Part shown: one piece after another, positions 57,539-64,000 of the stretch | How positions within the stretch are numbered: position 1 is the stretch's first letter | Layout: each line of letters starts with the position of its first letter | From: an uncultured Desulfovibrio sp. | GTDB lineage: Bacteria > Desulfobacterota > Desulfovibrionia > Desulfovibrionales > Desulfovibrionaceae | Assembly: GCA_910587035.1 (NCBI GenBank) | Contig: CAJUMQ010000005.1 | Coordinates: 68,501 to 132,500, forward strand | Reading direction: 5' to 3' | Length of the DNA: 64,000 bases | Translations under genes and position numbers: made by a program | Notes under the pieces: generated by a model | Databases searched by the model: none | Seen by the model: the letters and a program-made list of their open reading frames with translations, nothing else | Told to the model about the DNA's origin: nothing

Positions 57539-59913
57539 CAGCCCTGCCTGCGCCTTTTGGTGGCGGGTTTGCCTTTGCTTATGGGAGCTGTTTTTTTTGC
57601 TGCCATTTTTTGGGCATCGGGAGTACTGGATTTCTTTCTGGTGGCATTTTTGCCCACTTTATTGGATCGGGCTGCCTTGGGGGATATTTTTTTGGTCCCT
57701 CCGCTTTTTTTGGCGCGCCTTGCCGGCATATCAACAGGAGACAGCTTGGTTTCGAGCTTGTCTTCATCCACTGTTACAACTCGCACACGCACTCTCTGCC
57801 CAAGCTGCCAGTATTGGCCAGTGCGGACTCCTGTCAATCTTTGTTTTGCTTGGTCAAGCTCAAACCACTCATCCCCAAGCTGGCGCACTGGAATAAGGCC
57901 CTCGGCTGGCAAAATCTCAAATTCCACAAACAAGCCAAAATCTGTCACCCCGGATATTGTGCCTGCCAATACCTCGCCCTCATGTTTTTTCAGGGCGATG
58001 CAGGCCAGACGCCTGGCCATCTCACGCTCGCAGTCCATGGCCTCCCTCTCCAGCTTGTTCAGCTCCTCGCCTATGGCGTCCAGATCGGCGCTTTTGCTGG
58101 GTTTGCTGCCTTCAATGCCCAGCACGGATTTCAGAACCCGATGCACAGTGAGATCGGCATAGCGCCTGATGGGGGAGGTAAAATGACAGTACGCGGGGGA
58201 TGCAAGACCAAAATGCCCAGTGTTTTCGGTCTGGTATCTGGCCTGGCACATGGAGCGCAGGCAAAGTCTGCTGACGGCATATTCCACTGGCAGACCCTTG
58301 GCCTTCAGCAATATTTTTTGCATGTTGAGGGGATTTGCAAGCTTTACCGCATCCATGCCAGACGGGATGACATTGGGTGCAATGCTTTTTAATGTATCCA
58401 GCAGGGTCTGCATTTTCGTGACATCAGGAGCAGGATGAACACGATACAAAAAAGATGCTCCTTGCTCGCCCAGAAATTGCGCAACCGCTTCATTGGCCGC
58501 AATCATAAATTCCTCGATCAAATGATTGGCCTCGCCACTGGCTGCAAATCCCATATGCGACAAAGCGCCATTGGCATCAAACTCGTAGGCTGGCTCAGGC
58601 AGGGAGAAATCAAGTGTGCCTCTTTCCCGCCGTCTGGCTGCGAGAATTTTATAAAGGTGATAGGCTTCGGCAAGCATATCGGCCACTGTCTTATTTGCAA
58701 AAGTGTGATGCAGGGGCTTTTGTGCAGAGGACCCGGAATCAAGATCTGCAAAATAACGGGAAACATCCTCATATACCAGCCTGGCGCTGGAACGCATGAC
58801 AATCAGCCCAAATTCTGGTTTGAGCGGAGTGCCGTTGCTGGCAAAGGGCATCTCTACCATCATGGCCAGACGATCTTCATCAGGACGCAGGCTGCATAGC
58901 CCGTTGGAAAGCGCCTGAGGCAGCATTGGCTCAACTGAACGGGGGAAATACCATGAATTTCCTCGTTTCAAGGCCTCAGAGTCCAGACTGTCCTCGCGCC
59001 TGTCCGGACGTACATAATGGCTGACATCAGCAATGGCAACGCGCAAAAGCCAGCCTTTGGCAGTCTTTTCCACATGCACAGCGTCATCAAAATCGCGGGC
59101 ATCTGCTCCATCAATAGTCACAAAAGGAATATGGCGCAAATCCATGCGTCGGGCTAAACTGCCTTCATCCGGCGACTGGGGCAGGCGCGCAGCAGCTGCC
59201 AGAGTTGCGTCCGGGAAAGATCCGGGCACTGCATGGCTACTTTTGACAATGGCCTCCTGCAGTTCCACACTGTTTTCCTTGCCATGTATGTTGATCAGGG
59301 TCGCATCCCAAATATTTGGGGCCTGCTGCTTTAAGGGGCGTACGGAAACAAGGGTGCCATCATGTATCTGGGCAGCAAGGGCGCGCCTCTCGATGCGCAC
59401 CTGAAAATCTGCCGGAAGCTTGCGATCAACCGGTGAGCATAAAATGTTCATACCTTTCTTGTGTATGACCCTTGCAAAAATATCGCGCTGTCCTCTTTCA
59501 ATAATCGAGACAATCCTGCCCTGGGGGGGAACTGAGCGGGGAAAAACAAGAACGCGCACCAGGTCATTATGCCATGCGCCACCTGCCTGAAGGCGGTGGA
59601 CAAGCACTTCTCGGCCACGATTGCCTGGCTTGTGCCTCTGGATAACAACACCTGAGCCGTCCTGTTTTGCATGAAAAATACCTTCAATGCTCTCCATCCT
59701 TGCTGCAGGACACCAGTAGCCTCCAGGCAGTCTAATAACATCGCCCATGTTGGCCAGCTCGAGAAGCAAAGCTTCCAACTGTTTTTTGGATTTCCTGGGC
59801 CAGGACGCCGCGCGCAAAATTGCATCCATGCGCAGCGGCTTGTTCAGGTTTTGCAATATTTCTAGAAGGTATCTTTCATCAATGGCAGGTGATTCAACTT
59901 TTGTCAGCTTCAC
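57538..59913 (-). CDS. rnr: ribonuclease R
   Basis: A 791-residue 3'-5' exoribonuclease of the RNB family. It has N-terminal winged-helix and cold-shock parts (about residues 10-230). The RNB catalytic domain has FVTIDGADARDFDDAVHVE (metal-binding aspartates) and CHFTSPIRRYADLTVHR. An S1 domain follows (LAGTISGVTDFGLFVEFEILPAEGLIPV), then a Lys/Ala/Pro-rich tail of about 70 residues. It degrades structured RNA. The gene is coupled to murJ by a TGATG overlap. A terminator for the preceding gene lies upstream, so it needs its own promoter, which I could not place with confidence. Confidence 0.96.
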   Translation of the reverse strand: MKLTKVESPAIDERYLLEILQNLNKPLRMDAILRAASWPRKSKKQLEALLLELANMGDVIRLPGGYWCPAARMESIEGIFHAKQDGSGVVIQRHKPGNRGREVLVHRLQAGGAWHNDLVRVLVFPRSVPPQGRIVSIIERGQRDIFARVIHKKGMNILCSPVDRKLPADFQVRIERRALAAQIHDGTLVSVRPLKQQAPNIWDATLINIHGKENSVELQEAIVKSSHAVPGSFPDATLAAAARLPQSPDEGSLARRMDLRHIPFVTIDGADARDFDDAVHVEKTAKGWLLRVAIADVSHYVRPDRREDSLDSEALKRGNSWYFPRSVEPMLPQALSNGLCSLRPDEDRLAMMVEMPFASNGTPLKPEFGLIVMRSSARLVYEDVSRYFADLDSGSSAQKPLHHTFANKTVADMLAEAYHLYKILAARRRERGTLDFSLPEPAYEFDANGALSHMGFAASGEANHLIEEFMIAANEAVAQFLGEQGASFLYRVHPAPDVTKMQTLLDTLKSIAPNVIPSGMDAVKLANPLNMQKILLKAKGLPVEYAVSRLCLRSMCQARYQTENTGHFGLASPAYCHFTSPIRRYADLTVHRVLKSVLGIEGSKPSKSADLDAIGEELNKLEREAMDCEREMARRLACIALKKHEGEVLAGTISGVTDFGLFVEFEILPAEGLIPVRQLGDEWFELDQAKQRLTGVRTGQYWQLGQRVRVRVVTVDEDKLETKLSPVDMPARRAKKSGGTKKISPKAARSNKVGKNATRKKSSTPDAQKMAAKKTAPISKGKPATKRRRQG

Positions 59914-59943
59914 ATTCGCATCCGGCTTTTATAAATATAGAAA

Positions 59944-59963
59944 AAGGGCAAAAAATTGCCCTT
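59944..59963 (-). terminator. rho-independent terminator after the Bax-inhibitor-1 gene
   Basis: On the minus strand AAGGGCAA and TTGCCCTT form an 8-bp stem with a short A/T loop, followed by TTTTTCTAT. It lies 107 nt beyond the BI-1 stop and just before rnr. On the plus strand the following CATTTTT is weaker. Confidence 0.85.
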
Positions 59964-60069
59964 CATTTTTCGATATATTGCAAATATAATGGGGCCAACC
60001 ATAATCATTCTGTCGCACCCATTATGCTTGCGCCGGAATACTCCGGACTTTTTGCACTGCGGCGATGCT

Positions 60070-60774
60070 TCAATCCCGGTTTGCTCCAAAAAGGCGCAGG
60101 AGCATGAGGAAAAGGTTTATGAAATCAAGATAAAGAGTGAGAGCGCCAAGTATTGCGCCGCGACGTATGGCACCGGGATCGTCCAGCGGGGCTTCCGCGC
60201 CGAAAGCGCGAAGTTTCTGGGTATCATACGCGGTAAGGCCTGTGAAAATAAGCACCCCGAGGCAGCTGATGATGAAGTTCATCATCGTGCTTTTCAGGAA
60301 GATATTGACAATCATGGCAATGATAATGCCGATGAGGCCCATGAAAAGAAATGAGCCCATGCTGGTCAGATCTTTTTTTGTGACGGTGCCAAAGATGGTC
60401 ATCGCCAAAAATGTCGCGGTGGTAACAAAAAAGGCGGTGGCGATGGATGCTATGGGATAGACAACAAAAATTGAGGACAAAGTGGCGCCGGTCAGGGCGG
60501 AATATAAAATGAAAAGACCGGTGGCGGCGCCTGGGGATAGTTTGTGGATTGCTGCGGAAATAGCAATGACAAGGCCAAACTGAGCCACCACAAGTACTAT
60601 GAGGGTAAGGGTGCTGCTGAATATGGCATCACGTACGGCTGGTGTATTGGCGACCCACCAGGCGACAACGCTGGTTACTGCAAGGCCTATTGTCATCCAT
60701 AAATATACCTGCCGCATATATACAGATATGGTTGAGGCAAAGGTGCTTTCTGCTGCGCGTGGAATTGGATTCAT
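60070..60774 (-). CDS. Bax inhibitor-1/YccA family membrane protein
   Basis: A 234-residue protein with seven membrane helices of the Bax inhibitor-1 (YccA/YbhL, LFG) family. Typical segments are VYLWMTIGLAVTSVVAWW, FILYSALTGATLSSIF and LTAYDTQKLRAFGAEA near the end (family D-T-Q). Bacterial members are linked to calcium flux and to FtsH protease control, but the role is not settled. The ATG at 60774 is 4 nt from GGAGG, so the longer frame is rejected. It has its own promoter and terminator, a single-gene unit. Confidence 0.93.
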   Translation of the reverse strand: MNPIPRAAESTFASTISVYMRQVYLWMTIGLAVTSVVAWWVANTPAVRDAIFSSTLTLIVLVVAQFGLVIAISAAIHKLSPGAATGLFILYSALTGATLSSIFVVYPIASIATAFFVTTATFLAMTIFGTVTKKDLTSMGSFLFMGLIGIIIAMIVNIFLKSTMMNFIISCLGVLIFTGLTAYDTQKLRAFGAEAPLDDPGAIRRGAILGALTLYLDFINLFLMLLRLFGANRD

Positions 60775-60830
60775 GACTCCTCCGAGATGAGGCTTGTGTT
60801 TTAGGTATTGCAAATTAGCAATACTGCTAT

Positions 60831-60859
60831 ATTATATTTATCGTCTGCCAGTTTGGCAA
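60831..60859 (-). promoter_or_regulatory. sigma70-type promoter of the Bax-inhibitor-1 gene
   Basis: TTGCCA, a 17-nt spacer and a perfect TATAAT on the minus strand, 57 bp before the start codon. Confidence 0.7.
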
Positions 60860-60988
60860 TATACGCGACATCATTTAAAAATATATATAATTTTAGCATG
60901 TTGTAAAAAAAGCCCGCTGGATGGCAAACTTTGGAAAAGCTGGCGCGGATTATTGCCAAAGTATGCTGGCCAGTGGTAATGTTCATCG

Positions 60989-61234
60989 ATGGAAATGCTT
61001 GGGCAGCTGGAAGATCGCATTGATGCGCTTTTGGCACGTTTTGAGGCGGCCAGGGGCGAAAATGCGCGGCTTGAAGCTGAAATAGCCAGCCTTAGGGCAG
61101 GCATGGCAGCCCTGGCTGAAGAAAACCACAACCTTCATGCCCGGCTTGAGCAGGGCGAAAACCTGCGGGCGGAAGCCCTGCGGCGGATTGACGGGCTTCT
61201 GCTCAGACTAAGGGAACATGATAGCGTTGGATAG
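60989..61234 (+). CDS. ZapB-like cell division coiled-coil protein
   Basis: An 81-residue, almost entirely coiled-coil protein (LEDRIDALLARFEAARGENARLEAEIASLRAGMAAL...). Its length, heptad pattern and position directly before zapA suggest a ZapB-like Z-ring accessory factor. Sequence identity in such coils is not diagnostic. An in-frame ATG two codons later is an alternative start. It is 8 bp from zapA. Confidence 0.75.
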   Translation: MEMLGQLEDRIDALLARFEAARGENARLEAEIASLRAGMAALAEENHNLHARLEQGENLRAEALRRIDGLLLRLREHDSVG

Positions 61235-61242
61235 CTTTTTTT

Positions 61243-61515
61243 GTGAATCAGCAGCCGGTTAGCATCAATGTGCTGGGTCTGGACATCACCTTCAGGCCCG
61301 GGTCTGATCTGGATCGTGCCAGAAGAGCTGCCAGACTGCTTGAAGAGCGATACGCAGACCAGAAAGCAAGGTCAAGAGGCGCTCAGAGCAAGGATATCCT
61401 GCTCACCTTTCTTGCCCTTGGTCTGGCGGATGAGCTTTTGCAGATGAAGAATGGTCAGGAGCTGCTTGAAGAAAAAATCGGCTCCCTCCTTGCAAAAATA
61501 GAAAATTCGCTTTAG
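61243..61515 (+). CDS. zapA: cell division protein ZapA
   Basis: A 90-residue ZapA homologue that crosslinks FtsZ filaments at midcell. The globular N-terminal part (VSINVLGLDITFRPGSDLDRARRAARLLEERY) and the C-terminal coiled coil (LALGLADELLQMKNGQELLEEKIGSLLAKIE) are both present. It starts with GTG at 61243. The zapA-6S RNA order that follows is common among proteobacteria. Confidence 0.9.
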   Translation: MNQQPVSINVLGLDITFRPGSDLDRARRAARLLEERYADQKARSRGAQSKDILLTFLALGLADELLQMKNGQELLEEKIGSLLAKIENSL

Positions 61516-61547
61516 GCTTTTGACATCCCTGGAGTTCGCGTGATCCT

Positions 61548-61576
61548 TTTTCAGCGCTAGCCTGACAAAGTATAAT
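61548..61576 (+). promoter_or_regulatory. probable promoter of the 6S-like RNA
   Basis: TTTTCA (4 of 6), a 17-nt spacer and a perfect TATAAT. Transcription would begin near 61583, at the start of the structured region. Confidence 0.5.
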
Positions 61577-61580
61577 AAAA

Positions 61581-61740
61581 AGGGAGTCATCCCTTCATCC
61601 CGTGTGCCGGCCCGCCATGCAGCGGGAAGCCTTACGGATGAACCATGACGCCCGACCTGGTAAACCAGGTTCTGCATTGATCACAGGACACGGCTCTCCG
61701 GGGCGCATGACAGCCAGGTTGTCAGCGCATTTTCACCCTT
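61581..61740 (+). ncRNA. ssrS: probable 6S RNA
   Basis: The structured, non-coding region after zapA. Long-range pairs bring its ends together (AGGG with CCCT, GTCAT with ATGAC, CCC with GGG, CCGTGT with ACACGG). A perfect apical hairpin, ACCTGG-TAAA-CCAGGT, lies in the middle, and a small hairpin (CCCGC-N6-GCGGG) sits on the 5' side. Rod shape, about 160 nt, a perfect TATAAT 6 nt upstream and the zapA neighbour all fit 6S RNA, which binds sigma70-RNA polymerase. GAAGCCTTA also occurs in E. coli 6S RNA. It lacks the SRP RNA core. The 3' end is approximate. Confidence 0.6.
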
Positions 61741-62031
61741 GTCTTCATTCCGTAATCACCATCCGTCCGCCTGCATATGCCAGGCTATCCCTTTCTTGGG
61801 CCTGCTAGTGGCTTTCCCGGTTCTTTTACTTTTAAATGTAAATGTCTGCTGCGCGCGTGAGATTGAGCGTTCAGATAAATGTTTTAAAATGCTGCGTGCC
61901 AGCATGGCAGTATATATTATGGCGGATGTGCATTGAAAACAGCCATCCGCGCTCTGATGTGAAGCGTCTGGCTGCATTGTTGAAATCTGCATAATTTCGA
62001 CTGATTCAGTTATATAAAGAGAGGCAGGTGA
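61741..62031. other. intergenic region between 6S-like RNA and rny
   Basis: About 290 bp without a convincing gene; a short hydrophobic frame at 61739-61936 has no ribosome binding site. A stem GCGGATG/CATCCGC (61922-61950) is present. GAGAGGCAGG precedes rny. Confidence 0.45.
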
Positions 62032-63591
62032 ATGGATATAACCTTTATAATTTCGCTGATTGCCGCCGTGACCGCGGGGGGCGTGGGAGGTGGACTCATC
62101 CACCGTCAGCTGGCGGCCAGGCGCGTGGGCGACGCGGATGAACTCGCGCGCAGGATAGTGGAGGAGGCTCGCAAGGAGGCTCAGGCCCAAAAAAAGGAAT
62201 TGCTGCTTCAGGGCCAGAATGATCTTTTCAGCCAGAAAAAAGAGCTAGAAAACGAGTTCAAGGAAAGGGAGAGGGATGTAAAGCAGCGGGAGCGCAAATT
62301 GGAGGAGATGGGCGGCAGGCTTGAAGAAAAGCTCGAAAAGGCCTCTGCCAGGGAGCTGGACCTGCTTTCAGCAGAAAAAAATCTTGCCCGAAAAGAAAAA
62401 TATCTGTCCGAAACAGAGATTTTTTTGCAGCAACGGATAGATGAGCAGGAAAAAAAGCTCATGGAAATTGCAGGCATGAGCGCGGAAGAAGCCCAAAAAC
62501 GGCTGTTTGATGAGATTGAAGCCCGCACAAGACATGAATCCGCAAAAATGATCCGCCAGATAGAACAGGATGCGCGCGAAACTGCGGATCGCAAGGCAAG
62601 GGATATTCTAAGCAATGTCATTCAACGTTATGCCGGCGACTATGTTAATGAGCAGACTGTAACTGCGGTGACTTTGCCCAGTGAAGATATGAAAGGCCGC
62701 ATCATTGGTCGCGAAGGTCGCAATATAAGAGCCATTGAAGCAGCCACAGGCGTTGACCTGATAATCGATGACACACCTGAAACCGTGGTTTTGTCCGCCT
62801 ATAGTCCTGTGCGGCGCCAGGTTGCCCGCATGGCCCTTGAAAGACTCATCCAGGATGGCAGAATTCATCCGGCCCGTATTGAGGATGTTGTCAAAAAATG
62901 CGAGCAGGAGATGGAGACCCAGATAAGGGAAGTTGGTGAACAGGCAACTTTTGATGCTGGTGTGCATGGCATAGCTCCTGAAATAGTACGTCTCTTGGGT
63001 CAGCTGCGCTACAGAACATCCTTTACCCAGAATGTGCTCCAGCATTCACTGGAAGTATCCGCACTTTGCGGAATGCTCGCCGCCGAGCTTGGTCTGGATA
63101 TTAAAAAGGCCAAGCGCGCAGGTCTTATGCATGACATAGGCAAGGCTGTGGATCATGAGGTGGAAGGTCCACATGCCCTGATAGGCGCCGATATTGCCAA
63201 AAAATATAATGAGAGCGCAGACATAGTTCATGCCATTGCGGCCCACCATGAGGATGTGCGGCCAGCCACGGCTCTAGCAGTGCTGGTGCAGGCCGCCGAT
63301 GCTATCTCTGGAGCCAGACCCGGCGCCCGCAAGGAGCTCCTGGAGAATTATGTTAAGCGCCTTGAAGATCTTGAAGGAATCGCCACCAGCTTCGAGGGCG
63401 TCACCAAGGCCTATGCCATCCAGGCTGGCCGTGAAATAAGGGTTATGGTCAATTCCGAAAATGTCGATGATGACGCCACCTACATGCTCTGCAAGCAGAT
63501 ATCCGAAAAGATCGAAAATGATCTTACCTATCCGGGCCAGATAAGGGTGACAGTCATCAGGGAAAAACGCGCTGTGGGTTTTGCCAAGTAG
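62032..63591 (+). CDS. rny: ribonuclease Y
   Basis: A 519-residue membrane-anchored endoribonuclease. It has an N-terminal helix (ITFIISLIAAVTAGGVGGGLI), a long coiled coil (about residues 30-200), a KH domain (MKGRIIGREGRNIRAIEAATG, about 222-243) and an HD domain (LQHSLEVSALCG and AGLMHDIGKAVDHE, about 335-375). It starts bulk mRNA decay. All conserved HD residues are present. It is followed 6 bp later by a membrane protein gene, where many relatives have ymdB. Confidence 0.96.
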   Translation: MDITFIISLIAAVTAGGVGGGLIHRQLAARRVGDADELARRIVEEARKEAQAQKKELLLQGQNDLFSQKKELENEFKERERDVKQRERKLEEMGGRLEEKLEKASARELDLLSAEKNLARKEKYLSETEIFLQQRIDEQEKKLMEIAGMSAEEAQKRLFDEIEARTRHESAKMIRQIEQDARETADRKARDILSNVIQRYAGDYVNEQTVTAVTLPSEDMKGRIIGREGRNIRAIEAATGVDLIIDDTPETVVLSAYSPVRRQVARMALERLIQDGRIHPARIEDVVKKCEQEMETQIREVGEQATFDAGVHGIAPEIVRLLGQLRYRTSFTQNVLQHSLEVSALCGMLAAELGLDIKKAKRAGLMHDIGKAVDHEVEGPHALIGADIAKKYNESADIVHAIAAHHEDVRPATALAVLVQAADAISGARPGARKELLENYVKRLEDLEGIATSFEGVTKAYAIQAGREIRVMVNSENVDDDATYMLCKQISEKIENDLTYPGQIRVTVIREKRAVGFAK

Positions 63592-63597
63592 TATTAT

Positions 63598-64000
63598 ATG
63601 CCATATCCCATGGATATTGAACTGCTGGATGGGATTATAACCGCCCTCATGGCGGCTGCGGCCACATCCAGGGCCCGAACCCTTGGCGCAGGCATCAGTG
63701 GTGCGACAGCCCTGGGATGCCTGTGCGGTCTGGTTTATCCTCTCATCAGAGAGGCATTTCTCCATGGCCAGCCGGGCATGGCCATGGCGCTGCGGGCAAT
63801 GCCCGATGATGCCCTGATTGGTGCCCTCGGTGGCCTTTCCGCCATGCAAATCGCCGGGGGCAGGGGCCATGCCATATTTTTCTGGCTGGACAGCGCTGCC
63901 ATGGGTTTTGCGGGAAGTCTGGGCTGTGCCTTGGCAATACCTGACCTCGGTATAGTTGGCGCTCTGGTGGTTGGCATGGCCACCGCACTTTCGCCAGGTT
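63598..64000 (+). CDS. TRIC/UPF0126-like membrane protein (incomplete at window edge)
   Basis: An open frame from the ATG at 63598 to the window end (134 codons) follows rny by 6 bp. It encodes a hydrophobic protein with repeated helices, Gly/Ala-rich (ELLDGIITALMAAAAT, GAGISGATALGCLCGLVYPLIREAFL, SAAMGFAGSLGCALAIPDLGIVGALVVGMATAL). The two-repeat pattern with G-x-x-x-PLIRE-type and D-(A)-x-G-x-F-A segments resembles the YicG/UPF0126 family, trimeric intracellular cation channel homologues. The C-terminal end is outside the window, so the assignment is moderate. Confidence 0.6.
   Translation, partial: MPYPMDIELLDGIITALMAAAATSRARTLGAGISGATALGCLCGLVYPLIREAFLHGQPGMAMALRAMPDDALIGALGGLSAMQIAGGRGHAIFFWLDSAAMGFAGSLGCALAIPDLGIVGALVVGMATALSPG

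Noticed and set aside
61581..61740. SRP RNA (4.5S) instead of 6S
   Set aside because: The conserved GGTCAGG...GGAAGGAAGCAGCC core of SRP RNA is not present.
61739..61936. 65-codon hydrophobic frame after the 6S-like RNA
   Set aside because: No ribosome binding site, and it overlaps the RNA 3' region; the hydrophobicity is likely incidental.
1..64000. CRISPR arrays, tRNA/rRNA genes, prophage
   Set aside because: No regular spaced repeats, no tRNA-like cloverleaf with GGTTCGA core and no phage structural genes were seen on reading.

Overview
The window looks like a chromosomal stretch of a Desulfovibrionaceae-type bacterium (order Desulfovibrionales). The evidence is a two-cysteine DsrC-type sulfur carrier, a CooMKLXUH/HypA/CooF energy-converting [NiFe] hydrogenase operon of the kind known from Desulfovibrio, a Csd4/Pgp1-type cell-shape carboxypeptidase fitting a curved cell, and a fabG-acpP-fabF-glyA-dCMP deaminase-rib-nusB-leuS-holA gene order typical of that family. 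GC content is moderate. A more AT-rich patch near 51.8-53.5 kb carries transposase remains. All calls come from reading translations, motifs and spacing; no database search was run.

Layout. 0-4.5 kb: an edge-truncated membrane protein and a YbgC thioesterase (minus), whose start codon abuts head-to-head that of the lytic transglycosylase MltA (plus), then a HerA/DUF853 ATPase and an unknown anchored protein. 4.7-15.8 kb: a long plus-strand housekeeping run for fatty acid synthesis, one-carbon metabolism, riboflavin (ribD, ribE, ribH, no ribBA), nusB, leuS and holA, mostly with overlapping or nearly touching ends. 16-20.8 kb: radC, lon, prmC and an unknown gene. 20.8-23.8 kb: a minus-strand polar amino acid ABC transporter. 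24-26 kb: a sigma54-type promoter ahead of a phosphoglycosyl transferase and a GT9 glycosyltransferase. 26-30.4 kb (minus): fabZ, skp, a large amidase with duplicated TPR modules and a stand-alone LarC C-terminal domain. 30.5-35.4 kb: CBS protein, dsrC, PBP1A, TrmI. 35.6-39 kb: copA with a DJ-1/PfpI gene, divergent from a CopZ-like chaperone. 39-49.4 kb: the Csd4-like peptidase, then the coo operon, which ends in two tandem terminators.

49.5-56 kb is the accessory part: a chemoreceptor, an ISL3-type transposase fragment, a GNAT acetyltransferase, a frameshifted IS3-type transposase, and a tripartite tricarboxylate transporter with TctC and TctB but no TctA. 56-64 kb returns to core genes: murJ, rnr, a Bax-inhibitor-1 protein, a ZapB-like gene with zapA, a probable 6S RNA, RNase Y and the start of a TRIC/UPF0126 channel.

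The most unusual items are a 53-codon ORF with a CxxCxxCxxxC iron-sulfur motif lodged between cooL and cooX, the orphan LarC C-terminal domain, the TctA-less transporter beside an IS relic, and the ATGCAT shared start of ybgC and mltA. I saw no CRISPR array, tRNA or rRNA gene, or prophage.
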